Below, piece by piece: positions 1 through 9,182 of a DNA stretch of 24,639 nucleotides. Each line of letters opens with the position of its first letter. The first letter of the stretch is position 1. This DNA comes from Jaapia argillacea MUCL 33604. Its lineage: Eukaryota > Basidiomycota > Agaricomycetes > Jaapiales > Jaapiaceae. The stretch spans positions 314,232 through 338,870 of the forward strand of contig KL197741.1 of assembly GCA_000697665.1 (NCBI GenBank), in the 5' to 3' direction. The position numbers were made by a program, and so were the translations under genes. The notes beneath the pieces were generated by a model. That model was not told the origin of the DNA. It made no database searches and saw nothing but the letters and a program-made list of their open reading frames with translations.

Positions 1-27
1 GTTGTTGGTACAGAGAGTTACTCGACA

Positions 28-43
28 ACGCGTCGCGACGCGT
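28..43. promoter_or_regulatory. two ACGCGT motifs (MCB-like)
   Basis: Two perfect palindromic ACGCGT hexamers lie at 28-33 and 38-43, ten bases apart. ACGCGT is the MluI cell-cycle box bound by MBF (Mbp1/Swi6) in ascomycete yeasts. Whether it works this way here, and which gene it would serve, is not visible. The likeliest target would lie left of the window. This is a sequence match only. Confidence 0.25.
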
Positions 44-1533
44 CCAAGATTCACGTGGGCGCATTTTCAATCTCAGCTACATGCCAGCCGCACAGCCGAG
101 TCGCTGGCAGGATGCCGCCGGATGCACCGCCGGAATTTGGCTGCCAGCCACACCGGAATTTACATTTCAGCTATGTCCTCACAACCTTGAGGATACCTTC
201 CGCCTCCCACCCTGAATGCTCTCAGCTCATCCAAACCGCCGATATATCGAAACTCACACCAATCATTCCTCCGCCAAACGCCGACCACCCCATTCCAACA
301 AAACCTAACCTTCACTCCGCCTCACACCCGCTCCCATCCACAACACTCAAGCCCACACCGATGCATCACGCGCAAACCCCTCCGATCTCCTACATTCACA
401 TCCAGCCTTCCCCTCAGCGACGGGTCAGGCATGACAGTCCTAGAACCCCCAAACCTCGAACGCGATACCAGCTCGCAACTCCCTCTTGTCTATCCTCCAA
501 GTTTCACGAGGGGAGGAAACGAGACGAAAGCATCAAGCTGTGGTTTAGGGTTGGGGGTTTGAATGATCGACCTCGAGGTGGAGGAGGGTTCGAAGATCGA
601 GATGCTGGGCGTACAGGATCGAGATGTGCGGTATGTGTCGAGGGTCGAATATGAGGTGCGGATCGAAGCTTGCTGTTGGAGGATTTGAGGATAGAGGTGT
701 TGGTATTAGCAGATTAAAGTGCGGATATTAGTGGATCGAGGAGGGGGAGTAGGGGATTGAGTTGAGGGGTACGAGCTGCAGGGCTTGCATGATCGCAGAG
801 CAGTATGGTTGTGTTCCAAAAATGGGATCTGACGTTGGTAGAGGCGACGCAGTCTGGCTTGTTGGTGTCCAGACGACAGTTCGAACCTCTCTGTGGCCCT
901 TCTCTTCCCCAAAACTCGATTTTGCTTCTCCCCCAAAACCCTTCTGGGGTCTCTCCTCCAAATAGCCGAACCGACGATGAACCGAAAACCGAACTCCCAG
1001 CCTCGGCCAAATCCCTCATCCAACCTCTCTCGCTACGAATGCGGCACGAGCCTAACTTCGTCCCTCACCTCCATCTCAAAGTTCACCCTTATTGCAACCT
1101 GCCGAATCGAACCGAAACATATTTAAGCATCGGTCATCGCATCGCGCTTGATGTTCACTGGTAGCGGCGAGCTTAGCCTACAGACGAAAGAATATCATGA
1201 CGGTGGACTTGTCTCGACGGAGATCCGTACCACTTGATCCATCAAGTACGTCTGTCTATGTTCTTCTATGTCCTTCTGTCCACGCATTTACCCATACTTC
1301 GTCGCTACTTCAGCCCTCCCGTTTGAGATCGTTAGAACGCCGATGTCGGCGCTATCAAAAACGACAGCCACCGCCTTGACTAATTCGCGTCTCGTTACCA
1401 TCTACATGCGAACGGCGGTCTTTCCTTCCTCGCGTCACCAAACATATGCATTACCGGAAATTCTGACAAGTCGGCCCTCCAAAATCCACTTGTGGTATCC
1501 CATCCTTCAAACCCTCTGATCAAGTTCTCTGTT

Positions 1534-1551
1534 TCTATCTATCTATCTATC
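1534..1551. repeat. TCTA microsatellite
   Basis: Four full TCTA units plus a partial one run in tandem. It is a short simple-sequence repeat with no coding context. Confidence 0.85.
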
Positions 1552-2148
1552 GCCTCACCGATCCCACCGACCGTGCTTTTTACCCTCTTGAATTCGGCGG
1601 CGGTAACCATCCACTAATCCGATCACGCCGATCTTCACGAGAAGGATTTAACCATTCTATCCGGCCATCATGGCGCTCTGCCTTTCAGGAAGGAGTTGAG
1701 GTTCAGAGTGAAGTTGGCTGGAGGGAAGTATGGGGGAGACTGTCGGCAGGGTGAGACCGAAAGTAAGTCATCCTTCATCGATCTCCTCGCGATCTCGTTA
1801 CGAATTGTCTTTCTCAGGGGTTTTTCATTCGCGTCCACCTCTGTAGTCCCTGCTTTTATTGTATAGCCAGTGATGTAAGATTTCCGGTTGTGATCACGTC
1901 GATCGAGCCCCAACAAGACTAAAATCAGATGCTGGGAAGTGTCCTCGCTCACGAGGTCAAGGATAGACGCTCGGGCGCTTGTTGCAATCGATTATGGGCG
2001 CTTCGCCCACTGCCTCTCGGGTGCCGGCACTGCCCGCACAGCAATCTTTGCTCCCACCCTCCAACGACCTGCGCTTTCACCCTCTTTCCTCCCCTCACCA
2101 CTCGCCCTCACTTTCCCTCGCGATTGAACTTCGTTTCAGCTGAGAACC

Positions 2149-2398
2149 ATGTCATCCACGACTCTCGGTGAGAATTCATCTTTCTATTGGCTTTCCTTTT
2201 GAGCTGATTGTTGGATGTTGAATCGAAATAGATTCCCCTGCCGTTGCGAACTACGATCCCCTGGAGTGCCTTTCCGATCTGAATTTCGATCCTTCAGACC
2301 TCCCCGCGGTGTTACAATACGAACAGCTTGACTATCTACCCAAAGCGAACACTTATAATAATATACAGAAGACAGTTGCAGAATACACGGATCAATGA
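2149..2398 (+). CDS. possible small protein (61 aa), unknown
   Basis: Proposed as two exons, 2149-2167 and 2232-2398, with a 64-nt intron (GTGAGA donor, ATAG acceptor). The spliced frame is open from ATG to TGA and starts MSSTTLDSPAVANYDPLECL. The product is acidic, rich in Asp, Leu and Pro, with no membrane segment or motif I recognise. Support comes from the pyrimidine-rich leader, the good splice sites and the non-random composition. It ends only 25 bases before the convergent HNH gene stop, so it may be a complete small protein or the 5' remnant of a longer gene truncated at this boundary. I do not know its function. Confidence 0.4.
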
Positions 2399-2423
2399 GA
2401 GTTAACACATGTACAGGGACACT

Positions 2424-3728
2424 TCAATGAGCGGCGACTTGGATGCGACTGTTTAGTAAAGCGACAGTTAAAACATGGGCCGAACCGCCATCATATGCCA
2501 ACACTTCCAACTCTTCAATGTCTCTGAGGATTGCATCGACGATCTGCCCCGCTCCAGAAAGATGAGCTACCTTTGCGCACGCCGCATGGAGGCGAAGAAG
2601 ATGAGGATCGGGTAAGGGAAGGTCGACGTCCGTGGTGGTGAGTTGGATCTGGGGATTGTTGGCATTAATGCCGAGTCCGACAAGATAGTCAGGATCGGTA
2701 ACGCGAACGAGATAGCGATTTGTGTCCTGGTCAAAAGACCGTTCAGTTTCACCGTTGACTAAGAAATGGACCTCGAGCCACAATTTCTTCCAACCATAAT
2801 TCAAGCCCGTCAAAATAACAATGAGCATCGTGAGACATGGTCATGACGTTTGGAAGGCGATGGATGCCTTCCTCGTTCAGCTGGTCGTTCTGAACGTCGA
2901 CCTTGCCGAAGCCTCCCAGAACTGCCCACGCGGAAGCAGGACAATCGCGCTGTATTGGTTGGATTCTGTCAGGTCGGTGAGAACTGGGGGAAAGAACATA
3001 CCTTTGAACCACCCCATTGTATATCTGCGTTCGTCGATTCGGCAATTATATGCGCAAGCTCCGTAAAACTGATAGGAGCTGGGGCTGCAAAGGTACTATC
3101 CCGTCTCTTTTGGTTGTCCGACGTGGCCTTATCGTATTTTCCCGTGATGACGCACCGATAGCCATCGCGAACAAGACACTTATGATGGAGAGAGGTCGTT
3201 ATCAAATTGGATGGAGGGTTACTGGCCATTGGCAAAATAACTCACAAGCTTCTTGGCGGCTCTATGATTTTGAGGAGCCTCCTGAAGTAGCGCGTGCTTC
3301 TCCTGTGCGGTCAGGTTCAATGACGGTCGAGAAGGATGCGTGGAAGTCGTCGGTGTGCAGCTCTTAGCCGCTTTGACTACAAACGCAAGAATCATCAATT
3401 GAGCACGAGATACAAACAGTCAAGATTTTGTATGAGCTGACTGACAGGCTCGAATGAAGTGGTCCATGTAGAACTGCGCAAGGTCTACCAACCGATCTGG
3501 GGTATCAGAGGCCATTACACAGGTTTGGATCTCCGTGGCGACGTTGCGACGGCCTTCCGGAGTAGGTGCATATAGCATCATATATCCCAAGAGACGTCCA
3601 CATAGTTGCGGCGACTGTTTACCAACTCTACTTTCCCCAGGGAGATGACTTTCCAGATTAAGACATGTGTCGTAGGCAGCTTTCTCAAGCCCGTCAAATG
3701 GATTGGAGGGGAGGGGAGTACCGGGCAT
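2424..3728 (-). CDS. HNH_2-domain protein
   Basis: Five exons on the minus strand: 3728-3446, 3376-3246, 3178-3002, 2949-2782 and 2726-2424, giving 353 aa. Introns are 69, 67, 52 and 55 nt. Residues 139-154 (CLVRDGYRCVITGKYD) open an HNH_2-type nuclease domain. It continues with LAHIIAESTN (His181) and NVMTMSHDAHCYFD (Asn231, His237, His240), which supply the H-N-H pattern. The N-terminal 138 residues are helical and basic, ending in a Pro/Ser linker, and the C-terminal 110 residues look like the usual family tail. Such proteins are numerous in basidiomycete genomes. Nuclease activity is inferred from the fold, and the cellular role is unknown. The donor of intron 4 (GTGGCT) is weak, so that junction is the least certain. 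Confidence 0.8.
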
Positions 3729-3860
3729 TGCGAGAAGGTCATGAAGATGACTGGCGGATATATGCTGTTTTCAGCGGAGTTTAAATATAGCTTAGATTCG
3801 TTGACTAAGTAGTCAAATAAAGTCAAAATACAGTCCATCGGGCGGCAGCCCAAAAAGCCA

Positions 3861-3872
3861 AAAAAAAAAAAT
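3861..3872 (+). repeat. poly-A tract next to duplication boundary
   Basis: An uninterrupted run of A sits about 30 bases left of the point (about 3903) where arm A of the inverted duplication begins to match arm B. It may be incidental, or a scar of the event that set this boundary. Confidence 0.6.
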
Positions 3873-3902
3873 ACCAAAAGAAACACCAAGCGGGAGTCAA
3901 AC

Positions 3903-4090
3903 ACGACGACTCGACTCGTGACGAACAGGTAGGCCCAAGTCATAACGGGCAAGGTTACTCAGGTGAACACAGGGCCGTTCCTCCTTCACAGCCTGTGGGA
4001 AGCAAGCGCCATCTGGAAGAGACCGTCCAGCGAAGATATTCGGCGCGTGCCTTGGAATCTGGAACGCATCCACCGTGGTGTTGGGGGTGG
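3903..4090 (+). pseudogene. relic of kinase C-terminal tail
   Basis: This stretch aligns base for base, with about two thirds identity by eye, to 23069-23250, the tail that follows the kinase C-lobe. In translation DEQVGPSHNGQGYSGEH here corresponds to DKQVGPSRDGQGSSGEQ there, and GSKRHLEETVQRRYSAR corresponds to ESLKRRREDSPSNEDTR. No kinase catalytic domain precedes it: the match stops at about 3903, beyond an A tract. It is an orphan tail left after the rest of the gene was lost. Its orientation towards R1a (tail +, R1a -, 3' ends facing) shows the arrangement both loci should have had. Confidence 0.75.
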
Positions 4091-4564
4091 AACGTCTTAG
4101 TGCGGAGAGAGCGACAGTTGAGCAGCGAGATTATGGGAGTTCTCACTTCTTGTTGTACGACACGTCTTTGGCCTGAGGGCTACATCGTTCGAGAGTTGTG
4201 CTTCCCCGCTCGTATATATCTATTACTACAGCCAGACAAGGACAAAGGATCCAATACCCGGATGAGCTCGAATGATTCGCAGTGAATTGGAAAGGCTCAC
4301 CGTCAGATACCGAATCACGATTAGACGAAACCTGTCCTTGAGCGCGACGTGACACTCGCCAATGTAGCAATGTCACGTGGGCTCAACGCTTTCTCGCTCT
4401 AGCCCATCACCAATACCTACCATACCGAGTTCCGAAGTATCATCAATCATTATGCCTTGGTGCGCAACCTGGGTTCATCGATCACTCTCTAAATATGTGA
4501 ACTGGTAGAATCTGCTCACCTACCAGCTGAACGGCCATATCATCATCAAAATCCACTTCCCACC

Positions 4565-5690
4565 TCTGCCATCGTCGGCAACTCAACTCTTCCTCGGACC
4601 CCGCCTCTGCGGGTGTGGAGAGCTGCCCTTCCCCAAAAGGCAGGAACTCAGGGTGTGCAGTTGTAGGCGTTTCTGGAGGTGGGTCGCAGTTCGCTATCAT
4701 CTTGATTCCGAGGTGGCTGAACAATCACTTGCGAGGGTCTATGATGTATGCCTATGCGAGCAACTCCGAGAGGGTAGATTGGAGTACGAATCACGCCGAA
4801 ATTCGGTGAGTCAGAAACATCAGATCGAGATAGGCGTACGAAACCGTTGGTGTCCGTGTCGTGGAAAGAATGTGAGTTGTATGCGCGGTCAATGTGTAGC
4901 CCTCTGGGGGGAATCTGTAGGGAGCATCAAAATCAACACATGTAAGAGGAACAGGAAGCGATGGCGTACCGCCGAAAAGAGGGTGACAAGTCCATCCACA
5001 GCTTAGAACGAATTCGAGCGCTACCGGGTCGAATCCGAAATCTGAACTCCAGTTCCAAACGAGCCAACCCTCTATCAATATTATCGCGCAAAACCCACAG
5101 GGTCAGTCACTTCATTCCACTCCTTCATCCCATCAAGATCCTCAACCTCCGACAAGGTTCATGCCGTCTTCGTGTCGAAGCTAATTGAGGATCGCGCCGT
5201 GCTGGTCGGATGATGACTCGTGGCTCGAGCGAGGGACGGAGGTGTCTTGAACCGAGGGAGTGCGCGATCCAAGGGGAGAGCGGACGGCAATCGTCGTCCA
5301 AACAAAATAGCTTCGAGCTGGGCGTTGGCGGCGTGCAGACCCGGGGGTCAGTGCAAGTCGAAGGTATCACCACGTCACTCGGCCCTGATGCTGCTGGAGA
5401 AGACGGTATTCAATGAGGGAACTGCAAGTGAGGGGTCAAATCAACACGTACTGGGACATCCAACCCGAAATCCGACAGATGAAACCTCTTCAACCACATT
5501 GCTCCTTTATGAATAACGCGGTGATTCATACACCATACTCCTGTATAGGTGATGTCACGAGCAAGAGCGTCGAGAGACTATGGGCGAGGAGGCAGTGAGA
5601 TGGGAGACGTCGGTGGTGGCGACGTGGGAGCAGTGATGTATTGCGTGGAATCTTGAATCAGTCGGAGTGAATCCGCAACGTGCACATCTC
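4565..5690 (-). pseudogene. R1a, decayed gene of unknown family
   Basis: Read on the minus strand, this matches 20700-21840 (R1b, plus) throughout. Shared islands are an acceptor-like CACTTGCAGTTC/TACTTGCAGTTC, a GACACCTCC(G/A)TCCCTCGCTC block, a candidate intron beginning GTGACTGACC and ending GATAG, and the translated segments VPLTCVDFDAPYRFPPEG here and VPLTYVDLNTPCRFP there. R1 would be a multi-exon gene starting about 100 bases from the CCDC137-like start (divergent) and ending towards the kinase. Neither copy gives an uninterrupted exon chain: TGA or TAG codons and frame changes fall within conserved blocks. The ancestral function is not recognised. Confidence 0.6.
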
Positions 5691-5792
5691 GACATTTCGA
5701 CGGTCGTGATGATAAATTAGCCATGTTTTCTTCAATTACCCTTTGTCGCTTCCACTATCTCGAATCACCAAAATTATCCCTTCACCACGAAC

Positions 5793-6734
5793 ATGCCTCA
5801 CAAACGAGCCAAACGCTCTGTCCGTGAAAAGGAGAGAAATGAAAAGTATGTCAGTCTCAAGTTCAATCCGCGTCCATCTGGCCCTGAAATCGATGTGTTG
5901 TCCAGAGGGCATGACCTCGCACCCAGATCTTCCAATTCCAGCTCGATGCAAGATGAGTCATTGCCGAAAGGGATGGCGAGAGTATTGAACGCTGCAAAGG
6001 TTAGGGAGGATTACCGGAAGCGGAGGTTGGACGAAGAGGACGGAGGGGAAACGAAGAAGAGACGGAAAGTTGACACGAAAGACGGGAAGGCGGAGAAAAC
6101 CAAGGCGAAGGAGAAAGGCAAGGGTGCGGTGCATATGGAGATTTTACCTGGAGAGAGCCTGTATCATTTCAATCAGTACGTTTCTGTCTTTGTCTATCGT
6201 TCCTTCGGCCTGTATTTCGTCGCTGACTGTGCGCCCAGACGTGTTGAAGATAATATGCGTCCTCTTGTCAAATCCGCTGCTCAAGCATCCTCCGCTCACG
6301 AGAGACGAAAACGAAAAGAAGCTCTGGAGTCTACCAAATCCCTAAAAACCCCCACCGGACCCAAAACGAAGGTCAAGCCAGGCCAGGACGATTCTTCCCC
6401 TCCCCCTCCAGACGAACTCCCATCATCAAAACGACACACAGGACCTACGGAATTCTTAACCCTCTCTTCCTCAGCCCCCAAAAGACTAAACGATATCGCA
6501 CAAGCACCACCCGAAATCAAGGTCAAGAAACGCAAACCACTCGATGCGACTTCATCGTCGAAGCATAAACCGAAACATGAAAACGTGTTGTCGTTGTACC
6601 AGGAGCAGATGATGGAAGAGGAGCGGGAGAAGGTCATTCGGCGGTACCGAGAGATGAAGGCGAAGAAAGTGACCGAGGGTGGTTGGGGAGGGGAGAGAGG
6701 AGGTGGTGAGGAAGATGATGAGCAGGTCGATTAA
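5793..6734 (+). CDS. CCDC137-like basic nuclear protein
   Basis: Three exons, 5793-5845, 5906-6175 and 6239-6734, encode 272 aa. Intron 1 (60 nt) has a GTATGT donor and CCAG acceptor. Intron 2 (63 nt) has GTACGT, an internal CTGAC branch motif and CCCAG. The spliced N-terminus reads MPHKRAKRSVREKERNEKGH, followed by DLAP and a second conserved-looking block, ILPGESLYHFNQRVEDNM. The C-terminus has a charged helix, REKVIRRYREMKAKK, then TEGGW. Composition (Lys/Arg/Glu with NLS-like KKRRK) suggests a nucleolar or chromatin protein. The resemblance to CCDC137 is from memory of its PGES-type motif and is moderate. A broken copy at 19440-20235 confirms the exon boundaries. Confidence 0.75.
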   Translation: MPHKRAKRSVREKERNEKYVSLKFNPRPSGPEIDVLSRGHDLAPRSSNSSSMQDESLPKGMARVLNAAKVREDYRKRRLDEEDGGETKKRRKVDTKDGKAEKTKAKEKGKGAVHMEILPGESLYHFNQYVSVFVYRSFGLYFVADCAPRRVEDNMRPLVKSAAQASSAHERRKRKEALESTKSLKTPTGPKTKVKPGQDDSSPPPPDELPSSKRHTGPTEFLTLSSSAPKRLNDIAQAPPEIKVKKRKPLDATSSSKHKPKHENVLSLYQEQMMEEEREKVIRRYREMKAKKVTEGGWGGERGGGEEDDEQVD

Positions 6735-7097
6735 CACGAGGTCTTCGCGATAGCCTTGGTGGCCCACGCTCGTGCCCTCGCTGTGGATAGCAGATGTCTA
6801 TCCTTCACGAGGGTGCGTTTGTATGCACTTCTATATTCTGGCCTATCGGTTGCGCTCACCTGGCCGCATAAGTAGCTTCGTGACGTTGACGACTTTTAGT
6901 CTATTCAGTTCGTCATTCGAGTGGGGAATTGTTCTAACAACATTAGGAGATACCCTTACGATGACATGTCTCGATGCCTGGCCTGGTAATTCGATGAAAA
7001 TGAATCAGAGCTGAAAGCGACTCCCTCCTTCCAATCAACCCGCGGCGTGACGCTCAAGCTCCCAATTAGCCCCTGCGTTAGTTCGCCTGTCTTCCTC
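6735..7097. other. intergenic, convergent 3' ends
   Basis: This lies between the stop of the CCDC137-like gene (+) and the stop of terpene synthase A (-), so it should hold two 3' UTRs. A short minus-strand exon chain starting at an ATG near 6965 was tried but gave no consistent open frame. Nothing else is recognised. Confidence 0.5.
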
Positions 7098-8644
7098 TTA
7101 CAATTGCACAAAGGTTTTGTACCCTTCGCGAACTGGATTCTCTCCATAATATCTTGCGCTGAGATAGCTAGCAATTGAGACATTGGACATCAGTTCAATG
7201 TAGACTCGGAAGAAAATGGACAAATGAAAGGTATACTTACCTCCAGTGGACCATCCCCGTCGCCATATCCTTACAGCCTCGTACAAGCAGTTGTAACTGG
7301 TCGTCACTTGCGGCGGTAAGAGGGAGTCGGCGTTCTGCATCCATGAATGCAGAATGGGCCTCTTGGACCAGTGCACACGCACGTAGAACTGCTTCTTGAA
7401 CCGAAAGATTTTCGTGATAAACAAGCAACGGGATTAGGTTGTCGACCTGATTATCACCCTGCGACCACCTGAAATTAGGGGCAGAACGGTTTCGAGGCGA
7501 GTGGTAATTACCAGTTCCTTGGGGAAGGAGACGATATCGTTGACTCTATGCCACTCTTGAGTTGGGATATCCGTGGTAAGGTGAAAGTACTTACAGGTGG
7601 ATAATCAAACAAGTTTTGTTGATGATGACTTGTGTGGCTTCGTGCGCGATTATTGAGGAGGGAAGGTCCAGGCGGTATATATACCTAGGTGTGGACTGGA
7701 GAATCAGCAACTCTCTGCCGAATAAAAAGGATTTCAATACTCAAGCAGAGCAATGCTAGGTAAGACACCGCTGCTCGTATGTCGCTGATCGAGGTGTTGT
7801 TGAACCGTCAAAATTTCTCCCTTCCGCTTGCCTTGCAACCACATCGCGGTGTTGATATATGCATGGAGTTCGTCGTGGATACGGCGCCGTGCATCTACAA
7901 TCAATCAGGAAATTACACGAATATCGCATCGGTTCGGACGGACCTTCGGAGGAATGGGGTACAATTGTTCTAGATATCTCCGCGAAAGCAGACATTATAC
8001 CATCCATTGCGGGACGAGGGCCAGAAAATGGTTGTGAACCCAGGCACCATGATACTGCATCACATGTCTCCCGATGATACTGGGCAGCTCTGAGACCATC
8101 AACATGGCCGTCATCGACGACTGTGAAGGGATGAAATACGACACTTGAAGTTCCCTCGTAAGGTTAAATACTCACCGTCATCCCAGATGAATATCTGTCG
8201 AAGGGAGGTTAGGATACTGGAAGAGGTGAATGGATTAAGTGAATACTCGCCCAGCCGTGGTAAAATGCCATCGCACGATACTCATCTGGCTCGGCGTCGG
8301 GGTAAAGACACGCAGCGAGTGAGGCGAAATCCGCTCGAATGACCCTACGACGTTCCTTATCATCTTTAACCCAACTAAACGAGTGGTCACGATGGGACTT
8401 TGGAACAGGACGATGTAGGTGGAGGTTTTTACCTGCAGAACCAATCATCGATTTCGTGATGCATCGAGGAGTATCGTTCGTTCATCCCATGACGCCAACC
8501 TGGCAAGAGCTCGTAGAGATTAGGGATGAGGACGCGGGATCCCTTGAGACGACGGAGCAAGGTCTCTTTTGCTGAGGTGCTCGACGCCGGCGGGCTCCAC
8601 GGGAAGAAAGGAATGGAAAAAGGCAAGGATACAGTCACACCCAT
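7098..8644 (-). CDS. class I terpene synthase A
   Basis: Nine exons: 8644-8433, 8374-8251, 8194-8176, 8120-7944, 7894-7741, 7684-7595, 7545-7512, 7458-7241 and 7167-7098. They give 365 aa, in the range usual for fungal sesquiterpene synthases. The metal-binding aspartate motif DDVVDD is at residues 117-122 (DDxxD), the NSE triad in NDIVSFPKE uses Asn261, Ser265 and Glu269, and the C-terminal Arg-Tyr pair is R348-Y349. The N-terminal LLPGWRHGMNE block is also typical. It should ionise a prenyl diphosphate, probably farnesyl diphosphate, with Mg2+ and cyclise it in the cytosol; the product cannot be predicted. Intron 2 has a GC donor. It is the tandem paralogue of synthase B, with a 538-base spacer. 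The open frame extends upstream to 8863 but has no ATG there, so MGVTVSL is taken as the start. Confidence 0.9.
8195..8250 (-). other. GC-AG intron (intron 2 of synthase A)
   Basis: On the minus strand exon 2 ends GGCTGG and the intron begins GCGAGT, where synthase B at the same position has GTAAGC. The intron is 56 nt, has a CTAAC branch motif 15 nt before the acceptor and ends CGACAG. Reading through it meets a stop, and the flanking exons join exactly as in synthase B (YHGW then IFIWDD). A non-canonical GC donor is therefore the best reading. Confidence 0.8.
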
Positions 8645-9182
8645 GTTCGGCGATGAGAAGGGTAGTAGTGGAACACCCAGATATAAATTGAATTGCTCAG
8701 GCGCCCAGGAACGGGTCCCATAAGGGAGAACGGAGATTTCAACGTTCCATTGGTCCAGTGACCTGAGTGCGATCGTGTATCCTGCTGGCAAGTTAAAATC
8801 ACACGCTCGGATGGGCGCTACCCACGATAAAGATAACCTGACACGGAGGAAAGTCCCAGGCACTGATACCTATAGACGCCAACCATAATCAAGCACGCGT
8901 TTGCATTTCGGGGTGATAGTCGGAGGGATTGAAGGGGAAGGAGTATTTCGGACTTGCATGGTATTCTGATGGCAAGGGAATGATGGATGGTGTTTGGATG
9001 GTTAGATGATACGAAAGGAGCTGAGACAAGAAATGAAACCCACCACTGTGACGCAAGCCCAATCACACCTTCATCAGGGAAAGCACCCAAACGAGTTGGC
9101 CGTTGAAAGCATCACACAAAATCGTCGGCAAGAAAAGGGACGTAAAGCAATGATAACGTCTTCAAGTATAGCGATCGAGAAA
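8645..9182. promoter_or_regulatory. spacer between terpene synthases
   Basis: This is the promoter region of synthase A and the 3' region of synthase B. On the minus strand a TTTATATC element lies about 45 bases before the A start codon. No further gene is seen. Confidence 0.4.

Larger units (their letters stand above)
1..2148. other. gene-poor stretch, nothing recognised
   Basis: No convincing exon chain was found on either strand. Open frames here, the longest about 200 codons, lack recognisable motifs, have low-complexity Pro/Ser/Arg composition and are not linked by good splice sites. The last 150 bases before 2149 are pyrimidine-rich (runs of ctcc and ccct), as expected for a fungal core promoter or 5' UTR, which supports a transcript starting near 2149. 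A tetranucleotide run and a pair of ACGCGT sites are listed separately. A gene with long introns or a non-coding RNA cannot be excluded. Confidence 0.5.
3903..6710 (+). repeat. inverted segmental duplication, arm A
   Basis: Arm A matches arm B (19440-22430) in the opposite orientation. Corresponding blocks are 4079-4565 with 22430-21840, 4565-5690 with 21840-20700, and 5793-6690 with 20235-19440. The kinase tail at 3903-4090 matches 23069-23250, moved by a later inversion. Landmark words shared with the reverse complement of arm B include GGAAAGGCTCACC, CTCGTATATATCT and CACTTCTTGTTG. The arm holds the kinase-tail relic, R1a and the intact CCDC137-like gene. Boundaries are by-eye estimates. 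Confidence 0.85.

Noticed and set aside
55-654. 199-codon plus-strand open frame
   Set aside because: Pro/Ser/Arg low-complexity composition, no motif, not linked to other exons and overlapped by frames of equal quality. Not supported as a gene.
6735-7000. Short minus-strand gene with MSSLKVVNVTKLL and ARARAWATKAIAKTSC segments
   Set aside because: The exons are attractive individually, but no splice choice joins them without a stop.
8645-8863. N-terminal extension of terpene synthase A
   Set aside because: The frame stays open but contains no ATG, and synthase B has no matching sequence upstream of its own start.
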